Shown here: piece after piece, positions 16,280-22,979 of the stretch
How the letters are laid out: each line of letters opens with the position of its first letter
How positions within the stretch are numbered: the stretch's first letter is position 1
DNA from: Candidatus Omnitrophota bacterium
Lineage (GTDB): Bacteria > Omnitrophota > Gorgyraeia > Zapsychrales > Zapsychraceae
Direction of reading: 5' to 3'
Assembly (NCBI GenBank): GCA_020632495.1
Contig: JACKFL010000005.1
Location: 1,178,001-1,242,000 of the forward strand
DNA length: 64,000 nucleotides
Translations under genes and position numbers: made by a program
Notes under the pieces: generated by a model
What the model saw: the letters and a program-made list of their open reading frames with translations, nothing else
What the model was told of the DNA's origin: nothing
Databases searched by the model: none

Positions 16280-17167
16280 TTAGCGGGATTTCATCAATAC
16301 CCGGCCGCGAAGATCATACATGGTGAACCCGGCGGGATAACCGTTGCGGTAGTGATCATTCTGCATCAACTCGCCGCTGGCGTAGTAGGTGGGGATGTCG
16401 CCGTTAAACGGTCCGGGACGGTCTTCCAAAATCTTGCCGCTGCCGGTGTAACGCTTGTAGTCGACGAGCTGATCGCCGTTGAGGCCGACTTCCCAGTCGA
16501 CGGTCCCGTCTTCACGGAAGTATTTGCGGTGGCCGCCGGCCGTGTCAAAGTCAAAGAAATGCTCCATCCGCGTGTTTCCTTCCGGATCGTATTCATAGCG
16601 GGTTTTCTGGAAAGGTTGGGCGGCGCCGCGCTTGAAGTTTTCGATCATCTCCAGTTTGCCGTTGGCCAGAAACAGTTTGACTTCACCCTCCTTGATGTTT
16701 TCCACGTAAGGGATGATCATTTTGGCCTCGTTGCTGCCGGGGTGATAGATGGTCAGCGGTCCGTTTTTGCGTCCTTCCTTGTATTTAACTGACAGCTTGA
16801 TGATCTGGCCGTCTTCCATCTCCTTGTACAGGCCGTCTTTCAGTCCGTTTTTGTAGGGCTTGAAGTATTGGACCCACTGGCCGCTGGGGTGGAATTCCCA
16901 GTATTCTCCGTCCGGAAACTCTCCCACCGCGTCGGTCACGGTCTGCGGGGGGTTTTCGGGGCCGGCATTCGCGTGGTCCTCCACCTTGCGCACGCCGACC
17001 ACGATCCCGTGATGCATCCATGATTCTTCGATGATCTTGGGGTTGATGCTGACAATCTTGGTCTTCATCGTGTATTCCTGGGCGGCGGAAGTGTCCGGCA
17101 GCCACAGCATCGCCGCCGATAATCCGGCGGTTACAAGCAAGGATGGAATCAGTGTTCGGGTAAGCAT
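16280..17167 (-). CDS. Exported MORN-repeat (YwqK-like) protein
   Basis: 295 residues with a signal peptide (LLVTAGLSAAMLWLP...TSAAQ). The mature part is a chain of MORN-variant repeats: KNGLKDGLYKEMEDGQ, KEGRKNGPLTIYHP, ENIKEGEVKLFLANGKLEMI, YFREDGTVDWEVG and YYASGELMQNDHYRNG. Proteins of this type are often labelled YwqK-family antitoxins, but no toxin gene is adjacent and the export signal argues against that role. No ribosome site is present. The promoter TTGAGC-17-TAAAAT ends six bases before the ATG, so the mRNA is probably leaderless. Confidence 0.75.
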   Translation of the reverse strand: MLTRTLIPSLLVTAGLSAAMLWLPDTSAAQEYTMKTKIVSINPKIIEESWMHHGIVVGVRKVEDHANAGPENPPQTVTDAVGEFPDGEYWEFHPSGQWVQYFKPYKNGLKDGLYKEMEDGQIIKLSVKYKEGRKNGPLTIYHPGSNEAKMIIPYVENIKEGEVKLFLANGKLEMIENFKRGAAQPFQKTRYEYDPEGNTRMEHFFDFDTAGGHRKYFREDGTVDWEVGLNGDQLVDYKRYTGSGKILEDRPGPFNGDIPTYYASGELMQNDHYRNGYPAGFTMYDLRGRVLMKSR

Positions 17168-17173
17168 GGGGTC

Positions 17174-17202
17174 ATTTTAGAGCATGTCGCGGTTTAGCTC
17201 AA
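17174..17202 (-). promoter_or_regulatory. Leaderless promoter of the MORN-repeat gene
   Basis: Minus strand: TTGAGC (17197-17202), 17 bases, TAAAAT (17174-17179), then six bases and the ATG at 17167. Transcription would start at or next to the start codon. Confidence 0.55.
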
Positions 17203-17226
17203 GCGTAAATTTTAGGGGGACAACTG

Positions 17227-17350
17227 GGTGATGAGTGATGCGTGGTGAGTGATGATACAGTTGGCGCAGAAGGGCGGTAAATAGCCTCTGTGACGAATAC
17301 GACCATCACTCACCACGCATCACTTTTCACGCATCCTGAAAACATCACCC
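17227..17350. repeat. GTGATGAGTGATG-word hairpin repeat, copy 2
   Basis: The left arm GTGATGCGTGGTGAGTGATG is matched by a perfect complement of about 20 bases in CATCACTCACCACGCATCAC at 17304-17323. A second complementary word (CACGCATC, CATCACCC) follows after the core GCATCCTGAAAAC. The whole fills the gap between the minus-strand genes at 17167 and 17366. Confidence 0.75.
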
Positions 17351-17365
17351 TCGCGTTTCCTGAAA

Positions 17366-18358
17366 CTACAAATGCACCGACCGCATCCCCTGCTCATTAT
17401 ACCGGTCTCCGGCGGCCACGCCGCGCGGGGCGATGGCATCGATCTGACGCAGTTCTTCCTCGCTGAGGGATACGCGCAGGGCGCCGATATTGTCTTGCAG
17501 ATGCGTCCGGCGCCGGGTCCCGAAGATCGGTACGATGTCCGCCCCGCGGGACAGGACCCAGGCCAATGCCAGCTGCGACGGCAGACATTCTTTCTCGGCG
17601 GCCATTCCGCGGATCTTTTTAACCAGTTCGAGGTTCTTTTTGAAATTCTCCCCCTGAAAACGGGGATGATTGCGCCGCCAGTCATTTTCGGCGAGATCTT
17701 CGGGGGTCGTGATTGCTCCGGTCAGAAAACCACGGCCCAGCGGGCTGTAGGCAACGAACCCGATGCCCAGTTCACGGGTCACGGCGAGGATATCATCCTC
17801 AACATCGCGGCTCCACAGCGAATACTCCGTCTGCACCGCCGTCAGCGGGTGCACGGCATGGCCGCGGCGGATGGTCTGCGGGGCGGCCTCGGACAGTCCG
17901 ATGTAACGGACTTTGCCGGCGGTCACCAGACGGCCCATAGCGCCGACTGTGTCTTCGATCGGGACCTGCGGATCGACGCGGTGTAAGTAGTAGAGGTCGA
18001 TATGATCGACCTTCAAGCGCTTGAGGGACGCGTCGCAGGCTTGTTTCACATAATCGGGCCGGCCGCAGATTCCCGTGATTTGTCCGTCGGGTGTGCGCAT
18101 TACGCCGAACTTGGTGGCCAGGACCACCTCGTCGCGGCGCACGGCCAGGGCACGGCCGACCAGTTCCTCGTTCTTGAAAGGGCCGTACATGTCGGCGGTA
18201 TCGAGAAAGGTGAGGCCCAGGTCGAGGGCGCGGAGGATGGTGCGTATGGATTCATCTTCATCGTCGGGATGATAAAAGTCGGACATGCCCATACAGCCCA
18301 GTCCCAGCGCGGAGACGGTCAGCGGGCCCAATTGACGGGAGGGAAGCGGAGTGCTCAT
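17366..18358 (-). CDS. Aldo/keto reductase
   Basis: 330 residues from the ATG at 18358, preceded by AAAGGA. The much longer open frame upstream overlaps the divergent cupin gene and has no family match there. It is a TIM-barrel NADPH-dependent oxidoreductase with the tetrad D53, Y58 (DTADMYG), K83 (ATKFG) and H126 (YYLHR). SRxxxQDNIGAL-type residues near the C-terminus fit cofactor binding. The overall pattern (LGLGCMGMSDFY, YSPLGRGFLTG) matches the YakC/AKR13 group. Substrate unknown. It is transcribed divergently from the cupin gene. Confidence 0.88.
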   Translation of the reverse strand: MSTPLPSRQLGPLTVSALGLGCMGMSDFYHPDDEDESIRTILRALDLGLTFLDTADMYGPFKNEELVGRALAVRRDEVVLATKFGVMRTPDGQITGICGRPDYVKQACDASLKRLKVDHIDLYYLHRVDPQVPIEDTVGAMGRLVTAGKVRYIGLSEAAPQTIRRGHAVHPLTAVQTEYSLWSRDVEDDILAVTRELGIGFVAYSPLGRGFLTGAITTPEDLAENDWRRNHPRFQGENFKKNLELVKKIRGMAAEKECLPSQLALAWVLSRGADIVPIFGTRRRTHLQDNIGALRVSLSEEELRQIDAIAPRGVAAGDRYNEQGMRSVHL

Positions 18359-18478
18359 AAGACGGTCCTTTCGTTGCGGGTTTTTAGTCCGAACGGCATT
18401 GTAACACAGATTGCCGGCAAGTGTGATCCCGTCAACGCCCGCTTTTCTTCCCCCGGGAAAAATGGTAGGATAAGGCCT

Positions 18479-18829
18479 ATGTCGAACATATACAAAAATC
18501 TTCCCCGTGAACTGGACGCCGAACACTTTGAATCCCTCCTGGAGACGCAGGGCTTTTTGTTGGAGCGCATTATCTCCCGCGGCCAGGCCACCCCGCCCGG
18601 CGAGTGGCTCAGCCAGGAACGGGATGAATGGGTTTTGTTGATCAAAGGCCAAGCCGGACTGTTGATTGACGGCGAGGAAGAGCCGCGCGTGCTGAAGCGC
18701 GGCGACTATGTGCATATCCCGGCCGGCAAACGTCACCGGGTTGAATGGACCTTGAAGGGGGCGGATACGATCTGGTTGGCGCTTCATTTCGAGGCGGATT
18801 TTCTGACGGTGGGATTGGACCCGGCGTGA
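18479..18829 (+). CDS. Small single-domain cupin protein
   Basis: 116 residues from the ATG at 18479. The cupin barrel covers about 35-110: PPGEWLSQERDEWVLLIKG then DYVHIPAGKRHRVEW. The second motif keeps a histidine in the PAGKRHRV segment, but the first motif has W/E in place of the usual HxH, so metal binding is uncertain. A TAGGAT -10 box ends seven bases before the ATG. The intervening TAAGG could still act as a weak ribosome site, so the mRNA may be leaderless. It is transcribed divergently from the aldo/keto reductase, possibly under a shared control region. Confidence 0.75.
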   Translation: MSNIYKNLPRELDAEHFESLLETQGFLLERIISRGQATPPGEWLSQERDEWVLLIKGQAGLLIDGEEEPRVLKRGDYVHIPAGKRHRVEWTLKGADTIWLALHFEADFLTVGLDPA

Positions 18830-18878
18830 TTGTCCCTTCCGCACACACAAAATAATCTATAATCCTAAGGACGATTCC

Positions 18879-19190
18879 ATGTCAAAAAGAACGCATCTCA
18901 GATTGTTCACGCTCCTGCTGACCGCAGGATTCCTCTCCGGATGTACCTGCGCCGTCGAGCGGTCACCCTATGATCCGCTCACTTACCGGCAATGGTATGA
19001 AATGCCGGTCCCCAAAAAGCTTGCCTATCTTGAGGACACGATCCCCTCGCTGGAAATGAAGTATGAACAGGAGCCCGAGGATTTGGCGGACGGACTCGAC
19101 AAATTATATCTCCAGTGCGACCGGGACTGCCGGGATCAGGATATGGTCCATATTCTGGAGAATATGACGGTCATTCACACGCTCAAATAG
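18879..19190 (+). CDS. Small lipoprotein, unknown function
   Basis: 103 residues with a clear lipobox (LLTAGFLSGC, cysteine 22), so lipidated and exported. The mature part is acidic and helical (KKLAYLEDTIPSLEMKYEQE) with a CDRDCRD motif that may form a disulfide. It is preceded by AAGGA, and a perfect TATAAT lies at 18858-18863 with no good -35. It may be transcribed with the exported protein that starts 27 bases after its stop. Family not recognised. Confidence 0.65.
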   Translation: MSKRTHLRLFTLLLTAGFLSGCTCAVERSPYDPLTYRQWYEMPVPKKLAYLEDTIPSLEMKYEQEPEDLADGLDKLYLQCDRDCRDQDMVHILENMTVIHTLK

Positions 19191-19216
19191 ATGTGTATTG
19201 CGGAGGGAGAAACGGA

Positions 19217-19714
19217 ATGAGGAACCTGAACCGAATCCTGCGGGTTGCGCTGATCGTTTGCGGTACGGCCGGGATTGCCTTTGCCCAGGAACCCGGGGCC
19301 AAGGACTGCGGTACGGACGCGCAGTGTTTTGTCGGGGCCGGCCAGACGTGCGCACCGGCGAAATTAGTCCGTGAAGAGCAGTCTCCCGCGCGTGACGCGT
19401 TGCGCGTCACCACTAAGAGCTACACCATCCGCGGCCGCAGCGACGGGGAATGCATTGTCAGTGTGACGGTCACCAACGCCGATCAGCATTACCGGCAAGG
19501 ACAGACCTCCCAGGCCTTTCACCGGCAGGACATGCTGCTGGCCCCGGAGGACTTTGCCTGGGAATTCATTGAGAAACCCGCCGAGGCCGAAATCCGGGCG
19601 CTCCTCAAGGACAAGCGGAAAATTGAAGCCATCAAACGTTACCGCGAAGTACACGGGGTTGGCCTGGCCGAGGCGAAGCGCGCTGTGGACCGTATGGAGG
19701 CGGGGGGGAGATAA
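19217..19714 (+). CDS. Exported protein with C-terminal L7/L12-like motif
   Basis: 165 residues from the ATG at 19217 with GGAGGG upstream. There is a signal peptide (LRVALIVCGTAGIAFAQ). The mature N-terminal part has three cysteines (DCGTDAQCFVGAGQTC) and a beta-rich segment (SDGECIVSVTVTNA). The last 45 residues, with DKRKIEAIKRYREVHGVGLA then EAKRAVD, match the helix-turn of the ribosomal L7/L12 C-terminal domain (KIxVIKxVRExTGLGLKEAK). Finding this element on an exported protein is odd; it may be a reused interaction module. Its stop is at the edge of a hairpin repeat. Confidence 0.65.
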   Translation: MRNLNRILRVALIVCGTAGIAFAQEPGAKDCGTDAQCFVGAGQTCAPAKLVREEQSPARDALRVTTKSYTIRGRSDGECIVSVTVTNADQHYRQGQTSQAFHRQDMLLAPEDFAWEFIEKPAEAEIRALLKDKRKIEAIKRYREVHGVGLAEAKRAVDRMEAGGR

Positions 19715-19853
19715 AGTGATGAGTGATGGGTGATGAGTGATGGATGGTGAGTGATGATCTTGGTCGGACCAATAGGATCTGCAGATCGCCCCGTATCCAA
19801 TATTATCATCACGCATCACGCAGCACTTCTTTCGCATCATGAAGACATCACCC
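19715..19853. repeat. GTGATGAGTGATG-word hairpin repeat, copy 3
   Basis: Left arm 19715-19757 (AGTGATGAGTGATGGGTGAT, then GATGGTGAGTGATGAT). Right arm 19804-19853 (TCATCACGCATCACGCAGCA, the core GCATCATGAAGAC, then ATCACCC). It lies directly after the exported protein stop and just before the DUF4304 gene at 19873. Confidence 0.72.
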
Positions 19854-19872
19854 AAATACATACTCGTATACC

Positions 19873-20511
19873 ATGCCCAAAGCCATCGACCCCAATAAGA
19901 AAGAATTCCAGGACGTCCTCAAGGCGGAGTTTGCCCCGCGGTTGCGTGAGGCGGGTTTTGCGGGAAGCGGCAATAATTTTCGCCGGGTTAACGGTGAGGT
20001 CATCCATGCCCTCAACATCCAGGCCAACAAATACGGCGGCAGTTACGCGGTCAACCTCGGACTGCAGCTGACATTCTTGCCGCTGACCTGGTCCGGGCAG
20101 CCGCCCGATTCTGCCAAGATCTACGCCTACGAGTGCGCGTTCACCAAGCGTCTGGCCACTCCGGGGAAAACGGATTATTGGTGGAAATACAGCGGTCTGT
20201 TGGTCCGGCCGGCCAAGAACGCCCGGCATCTGATCGACACGTACTTCCGCTACGGCGAACCGCAGTTCGCGGCCTGCGATACGGTGACGAAGATCCTCGC
20301 CAAGCTTTCGCTGAGGGCAATCCAGGAGGGCGCCGAACCGCCTCTGCCCGGCATGGCTACGCCCCTAAGCACCGCCGTCAACGCTGCTCGCGTTTATCTG
20401 CATTCTGGCGATAAAGCTGAGGCCCGCGCCCTGGCGGAATACGCCCTTGCGCACCACAGCCAGGCGCCGAATATCAAGCCGGTTATTGAGGAGATCTTGG
20501 CGCAATGTTGA
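19873..20511 (+). CDS. DUF4304-domain protein
   Basis: 212 residues, cytosolic. Residues about 10-145 match the DUF4304 pattern: a helix (FAPRLREAGFAGSGNNFRRV), NGEVIHALNIQANKYGGSYA, and VNLGLQLTFLP. DUF4304 proteins are often found near secretion effectors or toxins as possible immunity proteins, but no toxin is adjacent here. The C-terminal 60 residues are helical and TPR-like (VYLHSGDKAEARALAEYAL). The start immediately follows a hairpin repeat, and no strong ribosome site is visible. Confidence 0.65.
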   Translation: MPKAIDPNKKEFQDVLKAEFAPRLREAGFAGSGNNFRRVNGEVIHALNIQANKYGGSYAVNLGLQLTFLPLTWSGQPPDSAKIYAYECAFTKRLATPGKTDYWWKYSGLLVRPAKNARHLIDTYFRYGEPQFAACDTVTKILAKLSLRAIQEGAEPPLPGMATPLSTAVNAARVYLHSGDKAEARALAEYALAHHSQAPNIKPVIEEILAQC

Positions 20512-20534
20512 CTTGCCGATCGGTAGCCTTGATT

Positions 20535-20705
20535 AATATCGAAATCCGAATATCGAATTTCGAGGGAATATCGAATGACCGAATTTTCAAATGAACGAAA
20601 CACTATATTTTGGGATTCCTATCAAAATGAGTCTGTTTTAAGGATTTGGTGATTTGAAAATTCGAAGTTCCTTCGGATTTCGATCTTCGATATTCGGACT
20701 TGATA
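20535..20705. repeat. ATATCGAAATCCGAA-word hairpin repeat
   Basis: The left arm (20535-20595) is made of words such as ATATCGAAATCCGAATATCG and ends GACCGAATTTTCAAAT. The right arm (20651-20705) is its reverse complement (ATTTGAAAATTCGAAG... CGGATTTCGATCTTCGATAT). About 55 AT-rich bases form the loop. It ends about 20 bases before the csoR promoter. Confidence 0.72.
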
Positions 20706-20723
20706 CCCGCTCTATGGTGACCA

Positions 20724-20753
20724 TTGACATACCCCCTGGGGGTATGTTATGCT
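20724..20753 (+). promoter_or_regulatory. csoR promoter with CsoR operator in the spacer
   Basis: TTGACA (20724-20729), 18 bases, TATGCT (20748-20753). The spacer holds a perfect palindrome with 10-base arms ACATACCCCC and GGGGGTATGT around a central T (20727-20747). G/C tracts flanked by TA are the known form of CsoR-family operators. Repressor bound here would cover both promoter boxes. Confidence 0.85.
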
Positions 20754-20759
20754 TGAGCC

Positions 20760-21038
20760 ATGACAAACCCCTGCCACCACGCAAATCTGTCCGCCCTCAA
20801 ACGCATCGAAGGCCAGGTCCGCGGGATTCAAAAGATGATCGAATCCGGCCAGTACTGTGTCGATATCCTGACCCAGATCAGCGCCGCCAATTCCGCCCTG
20901 ATGCGTGTGCAGGACAAGGTCCTCGAGCGGCATCTCAACGGATGCGTGAAGAATGCCATGCAGGGCAAGTCGGACCGGGAGCGTCAGGAAAAGATTGACG
21001 AAATATTCGTTTTGCTCAAGCGGTATCGAAAAGGATAA
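20760..21038 (+). CDS. csoR: CsoR-type copper-sensing repressor
   Basis: 92 residues, the usual size for a DUF156/CsoR-RcnR four-helix protein. C33, H58 and C62 have exactly the C-25-H-4-C spacing of the Cu(I) ligands of CsoR (C36, H61, C65 in M. tuberculosis), preceded by Y32. RcnR-type nickel sensors have His instead of the last Cys. Extra histidines at 6-7 may matter. It should release DNA on binding Cu(I). Its operator lies in its own promoter, and the copper efflux genes follow on the same strand, supporting autoregulation and control of the island. Confidence 0.9.
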   Translation: MTNPCHHANLSALKRIEGQVRGIQKMIESGQYCVDILTQISAANSALMRVQDKVLERHLNGCVKNAMQGKSDRERQEKIDEIFVLLKRYRKG

Positions 21039-21089
21039 CAAAAATAGGCCGGTACGCCCGGTCTTGCGGCCAAGCGTCGTTGTGCTACA

Positions 21090-21518
21090 ATGAAACCTAT
21101 GACTCTTAGAATTCCGAAGAAACTGATTGTGGCGCCGTTGGCCATGCTGTTGGCCGTGGCACCTCTTTTATGTTGCTGCTTTGAAGGCGTTGTATGGGCC
21201 GCTCCGGATATCGCGGTGGAACAAGCTCCCAAAGGTTGCGCACACTGCGACAAGAAAAATCAAGCAGTACCCAAGAAGCAGGTTCCCCATGAGTGTGACT
21301 GCCCGCAATTTTTAGCCGAGAGCGGGTCCCCGAGTATGCTCAAGGCCGTTTCCCCGTCAGAATTAACGGAAAGATATTTTATTCCCGGTCTGCTCAGCGG
21401 CACATCGGACGGTTGCGCTTGGCGTGCCGCCACACCGAAGATCGACAAACACTATCTCAGCCATCATCGGCTGAACCCGCCCCCGGCATTCATCATTTAC
21501 CACACCCTTCGTATTTAG
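21090..21518 (+). CDS. Exported Cys-rich protein at the head of the Cus operon
   Basis: 142 residues from ATG 21090, or 139 from ATG 21099. TTGCGG-16-TACAAT (-10 at 21086-21091) places transcription next to the ATG at 21099, so a leaderless start there is plausible as an internal promoter. There is a signal peptide with CCC near the cleavage region (VAPLLCCCFEGVVWA), possibly a lipoprotein. The mature part has CAHCDKKN and HECDCPQF, which look like soft-metal ligands. Between csoR and cusC it may bind or deliver Cu in the periplasm. Family not identified. Confidence 0.65.
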   Translation: MKPMTLRIPKKLIVAPLAMLLAVAPLLCCCFEGVVWAAPDIAVEQAPKGCAHCDKKNQAVPKKQVPHECDCPQFLAESGSPSMLKAVSPSELTERYFIPGLLSGTSDGCAWRAATPKIDKHYLSHHRLNPPPAFIIYHTLRI

Positions 21519-21520
21519 TG

Positions 21521-21586
21521 CCTTCTCATGAGCGTTGACCTGCCGCTTAGGTGGGATTGTTTTGTCCGCAAACCATGAGAAGGGAG
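21521..21586 (+). promoter_or_regulatory. Hairpin that could mask the cusC ribosome-binding site
   Basis: CCTTCTCATG at 21521-21530 is the exact complement of CATGAGAAGG at 21574-21583. The right arm overlaps the AAGGGAG ribosome site (21580-21586) of the cusC start at 21594. A small inner stem (ACCT...AGGT) lies between. Closed pairing would hide the ribosome site. Confidence 0.45.
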
Positions 21587-21593
21587 ATACTAA

Positions 21594-22979
21594 ATGAGGC
21601 CTCCATATCTGAAAGCTATCACGATCGCTGCACTGGCGTTGATCCTGGTGATCTCTGTGGCGCATGCCGAACCCGGCGCCAAAGAAAGGCGGCGGGAATT
21701 GCAGCAAATTGAGAATCAGTTTGCCGGCACCGCCATGGCGGATCCGTCTGCGTTGACCGGTCTGGAGGAGTATCTCGCGGCGGGACTCACCCGCAATCCT
21801 ACCTTAAAGGCGGCGTTTTATGAATGGAAGGCGGCGCTGCAAAACGTTTCCCGGCAATTCTCACTTCCCGACCCGCAATTTTCATACACGGATTATTTGG
21901 AGGAAGTGGAGACCCGGGTCGGGCCGCAAGAAAGGGCTTATTCCATTCGGCAAATGTTTCCCTTTCCCGACAAACTGTGGATTCGCAAATCCAAGGCCTT
22001 TCGCTCGAGCGAGGCGGCCTATCACAATTTCGTCAAAGCCCGTCTGGACTTGATCAGCAGTATCGCGGATGCATACTTTGAATTCGCTTATCTTTCCAAG
22101 GCCGTACTGATCACTTCAGAAAACTTGAAACTGTTGCAGAGCTTTGAGAGTGTCGCCCAGTCCAAGTATTCATCGGGGCTGACCAAGAATCAGGACCTGC
22201 TCAAGGTCCAGGTCGAATTGGGCAAATTGGAGAATGAGCTTAAGAGCCTGGAGGACCTGCGTTCACCGGTGACCAGCCGCCTTATTGCCCTGCTTAATTT
22301 GCCGTACACAACCCGGTTACCCTGGCCGCAGGACCAACTTGAAATGCTGCCGTCCGCAGAGGACTATGCCGATATGAACGGTTTGATCGACGAAGTGAGA
22401 AAAAATAATCCTGAGTTGATGGCCTTGGCGGCATCGGTGGCCGGCAGCGAAGACGAACTCAAACTGGCTCAACGGGAATATGTTCCGGATTTCACGGTCG
22501 GCGTGACCCAGATCGATACCGGGCCAGCCGTCAATCCGTCCATGGCTGACAGTGGAAAAGACCCTTTGACCGTGATGGTCGCGGTGAACGTGCCGATCTG
22601 GTTCCACCGGATCAACGCGGAGATCAAACAGGCCAAAGCCTCCCTGGAGGCTGCCCACCTCAAACGGGAAGGAGCCGAGGACGAGCTTCTTTCACGATTG
22701 GCTATGGTGCATTACAAGCTCCGCGATGCCAGACGCCAGTCACGGCTTTACAACGATGCCTTGATTCCCAAGGCCGTGCAAACGTTGAACGCGACAAAGT
22801 CCGCCTACGAATCCGGAGGAATGGATTTTTTGTCATTAATCGATGCGCAAAGAATGCTGCTCAGCTTTCAGTTGACCTATTACCGGCATAACGCGAACTA
22901 TTATCAAAGGCTATATCAGATCCAGGCCCTGCTCGGCGAGGTCACAAGTCTTGATCAATTACAAGGAGACGGAAAATGA
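21594..22979 (+). CDS. cusC: TolC/CusC-type outer-membrane efflux channel
   Basis: 461 residues with a signal peptide (cleavage near AHA-EP). Two homologous halves of long amphipathic helices are typical of the OEP/TolC family: GLTRNPTLKAAFYEWKAAL in the first half, NNPELMALAASVAGSEDELK in the second, and the conserved YESGGMDFLSLIDAQRMLL near the end. As part of a tripartite pump it forms the outer-membrane exit duct. It lacks the lipobox cysteine of E. coli CusC. Its stop overlaps the cusB start (ATGA), implying coupled translation. Confidence 0.87.
   Translation: MRPPYLKAITIAALALILVISVAHAEPGAKERRRELQQIENQFAGTAMADPSALTGLEEYLAAGLTRNPTLKAAFYEWKAALQNVSRQFSLPDPQFSYTDYLEEVETRVGPQERAYSIRQMFPFPDKLWIRKSKAFRSSEAAYHNFVKARLDLISSIADAYFEFAYLSKAVLITSENLKLLQSFESVAQSKYSSGLTKNQDLLKVQVELGKLENELKSLEDLRSPVTSRLIALLNLPYTTRLPWPQDQLEMLPSAEDYADMNGLIDEVRKNNPELMALAASVAGSEDELKLAQREYVPDFTVGVTQIDTGPAVNPSMADSGKDPLTVMVAVNVPIWFHRINAEIKQAKASLEAAHLKREGAEDELLSRLAMVHYKLRDARRQSRLYNDALIPKAVQTLNATKSAYESGGMDFLSLIDAQRMLLSFQLTYYRHNANYYQRLYQIQALLGEVTSLDQLQGDGK

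Noticed and set aside
16280..17167. Toxin-antitoxin system (YwqK antitoxin)
   Set aside because: The protein has a signal peptide and no toxin gene is adjacent; MORN repeats alone do not support it.
17366..18850. 494-codon version of the aldo/keto reductase
   Set aside because: The extra 164 codons are antisense to the cupin gene and lack any family match; the ATG at 18358 has a ribosome site.
10278..19853. CRISPR array or simple satellite for the GTGATG-word elements
   Set aside because: Units are not evenly spaced with unique spacers; arms are complementary rather than direct repeats, and there are no cas genes.
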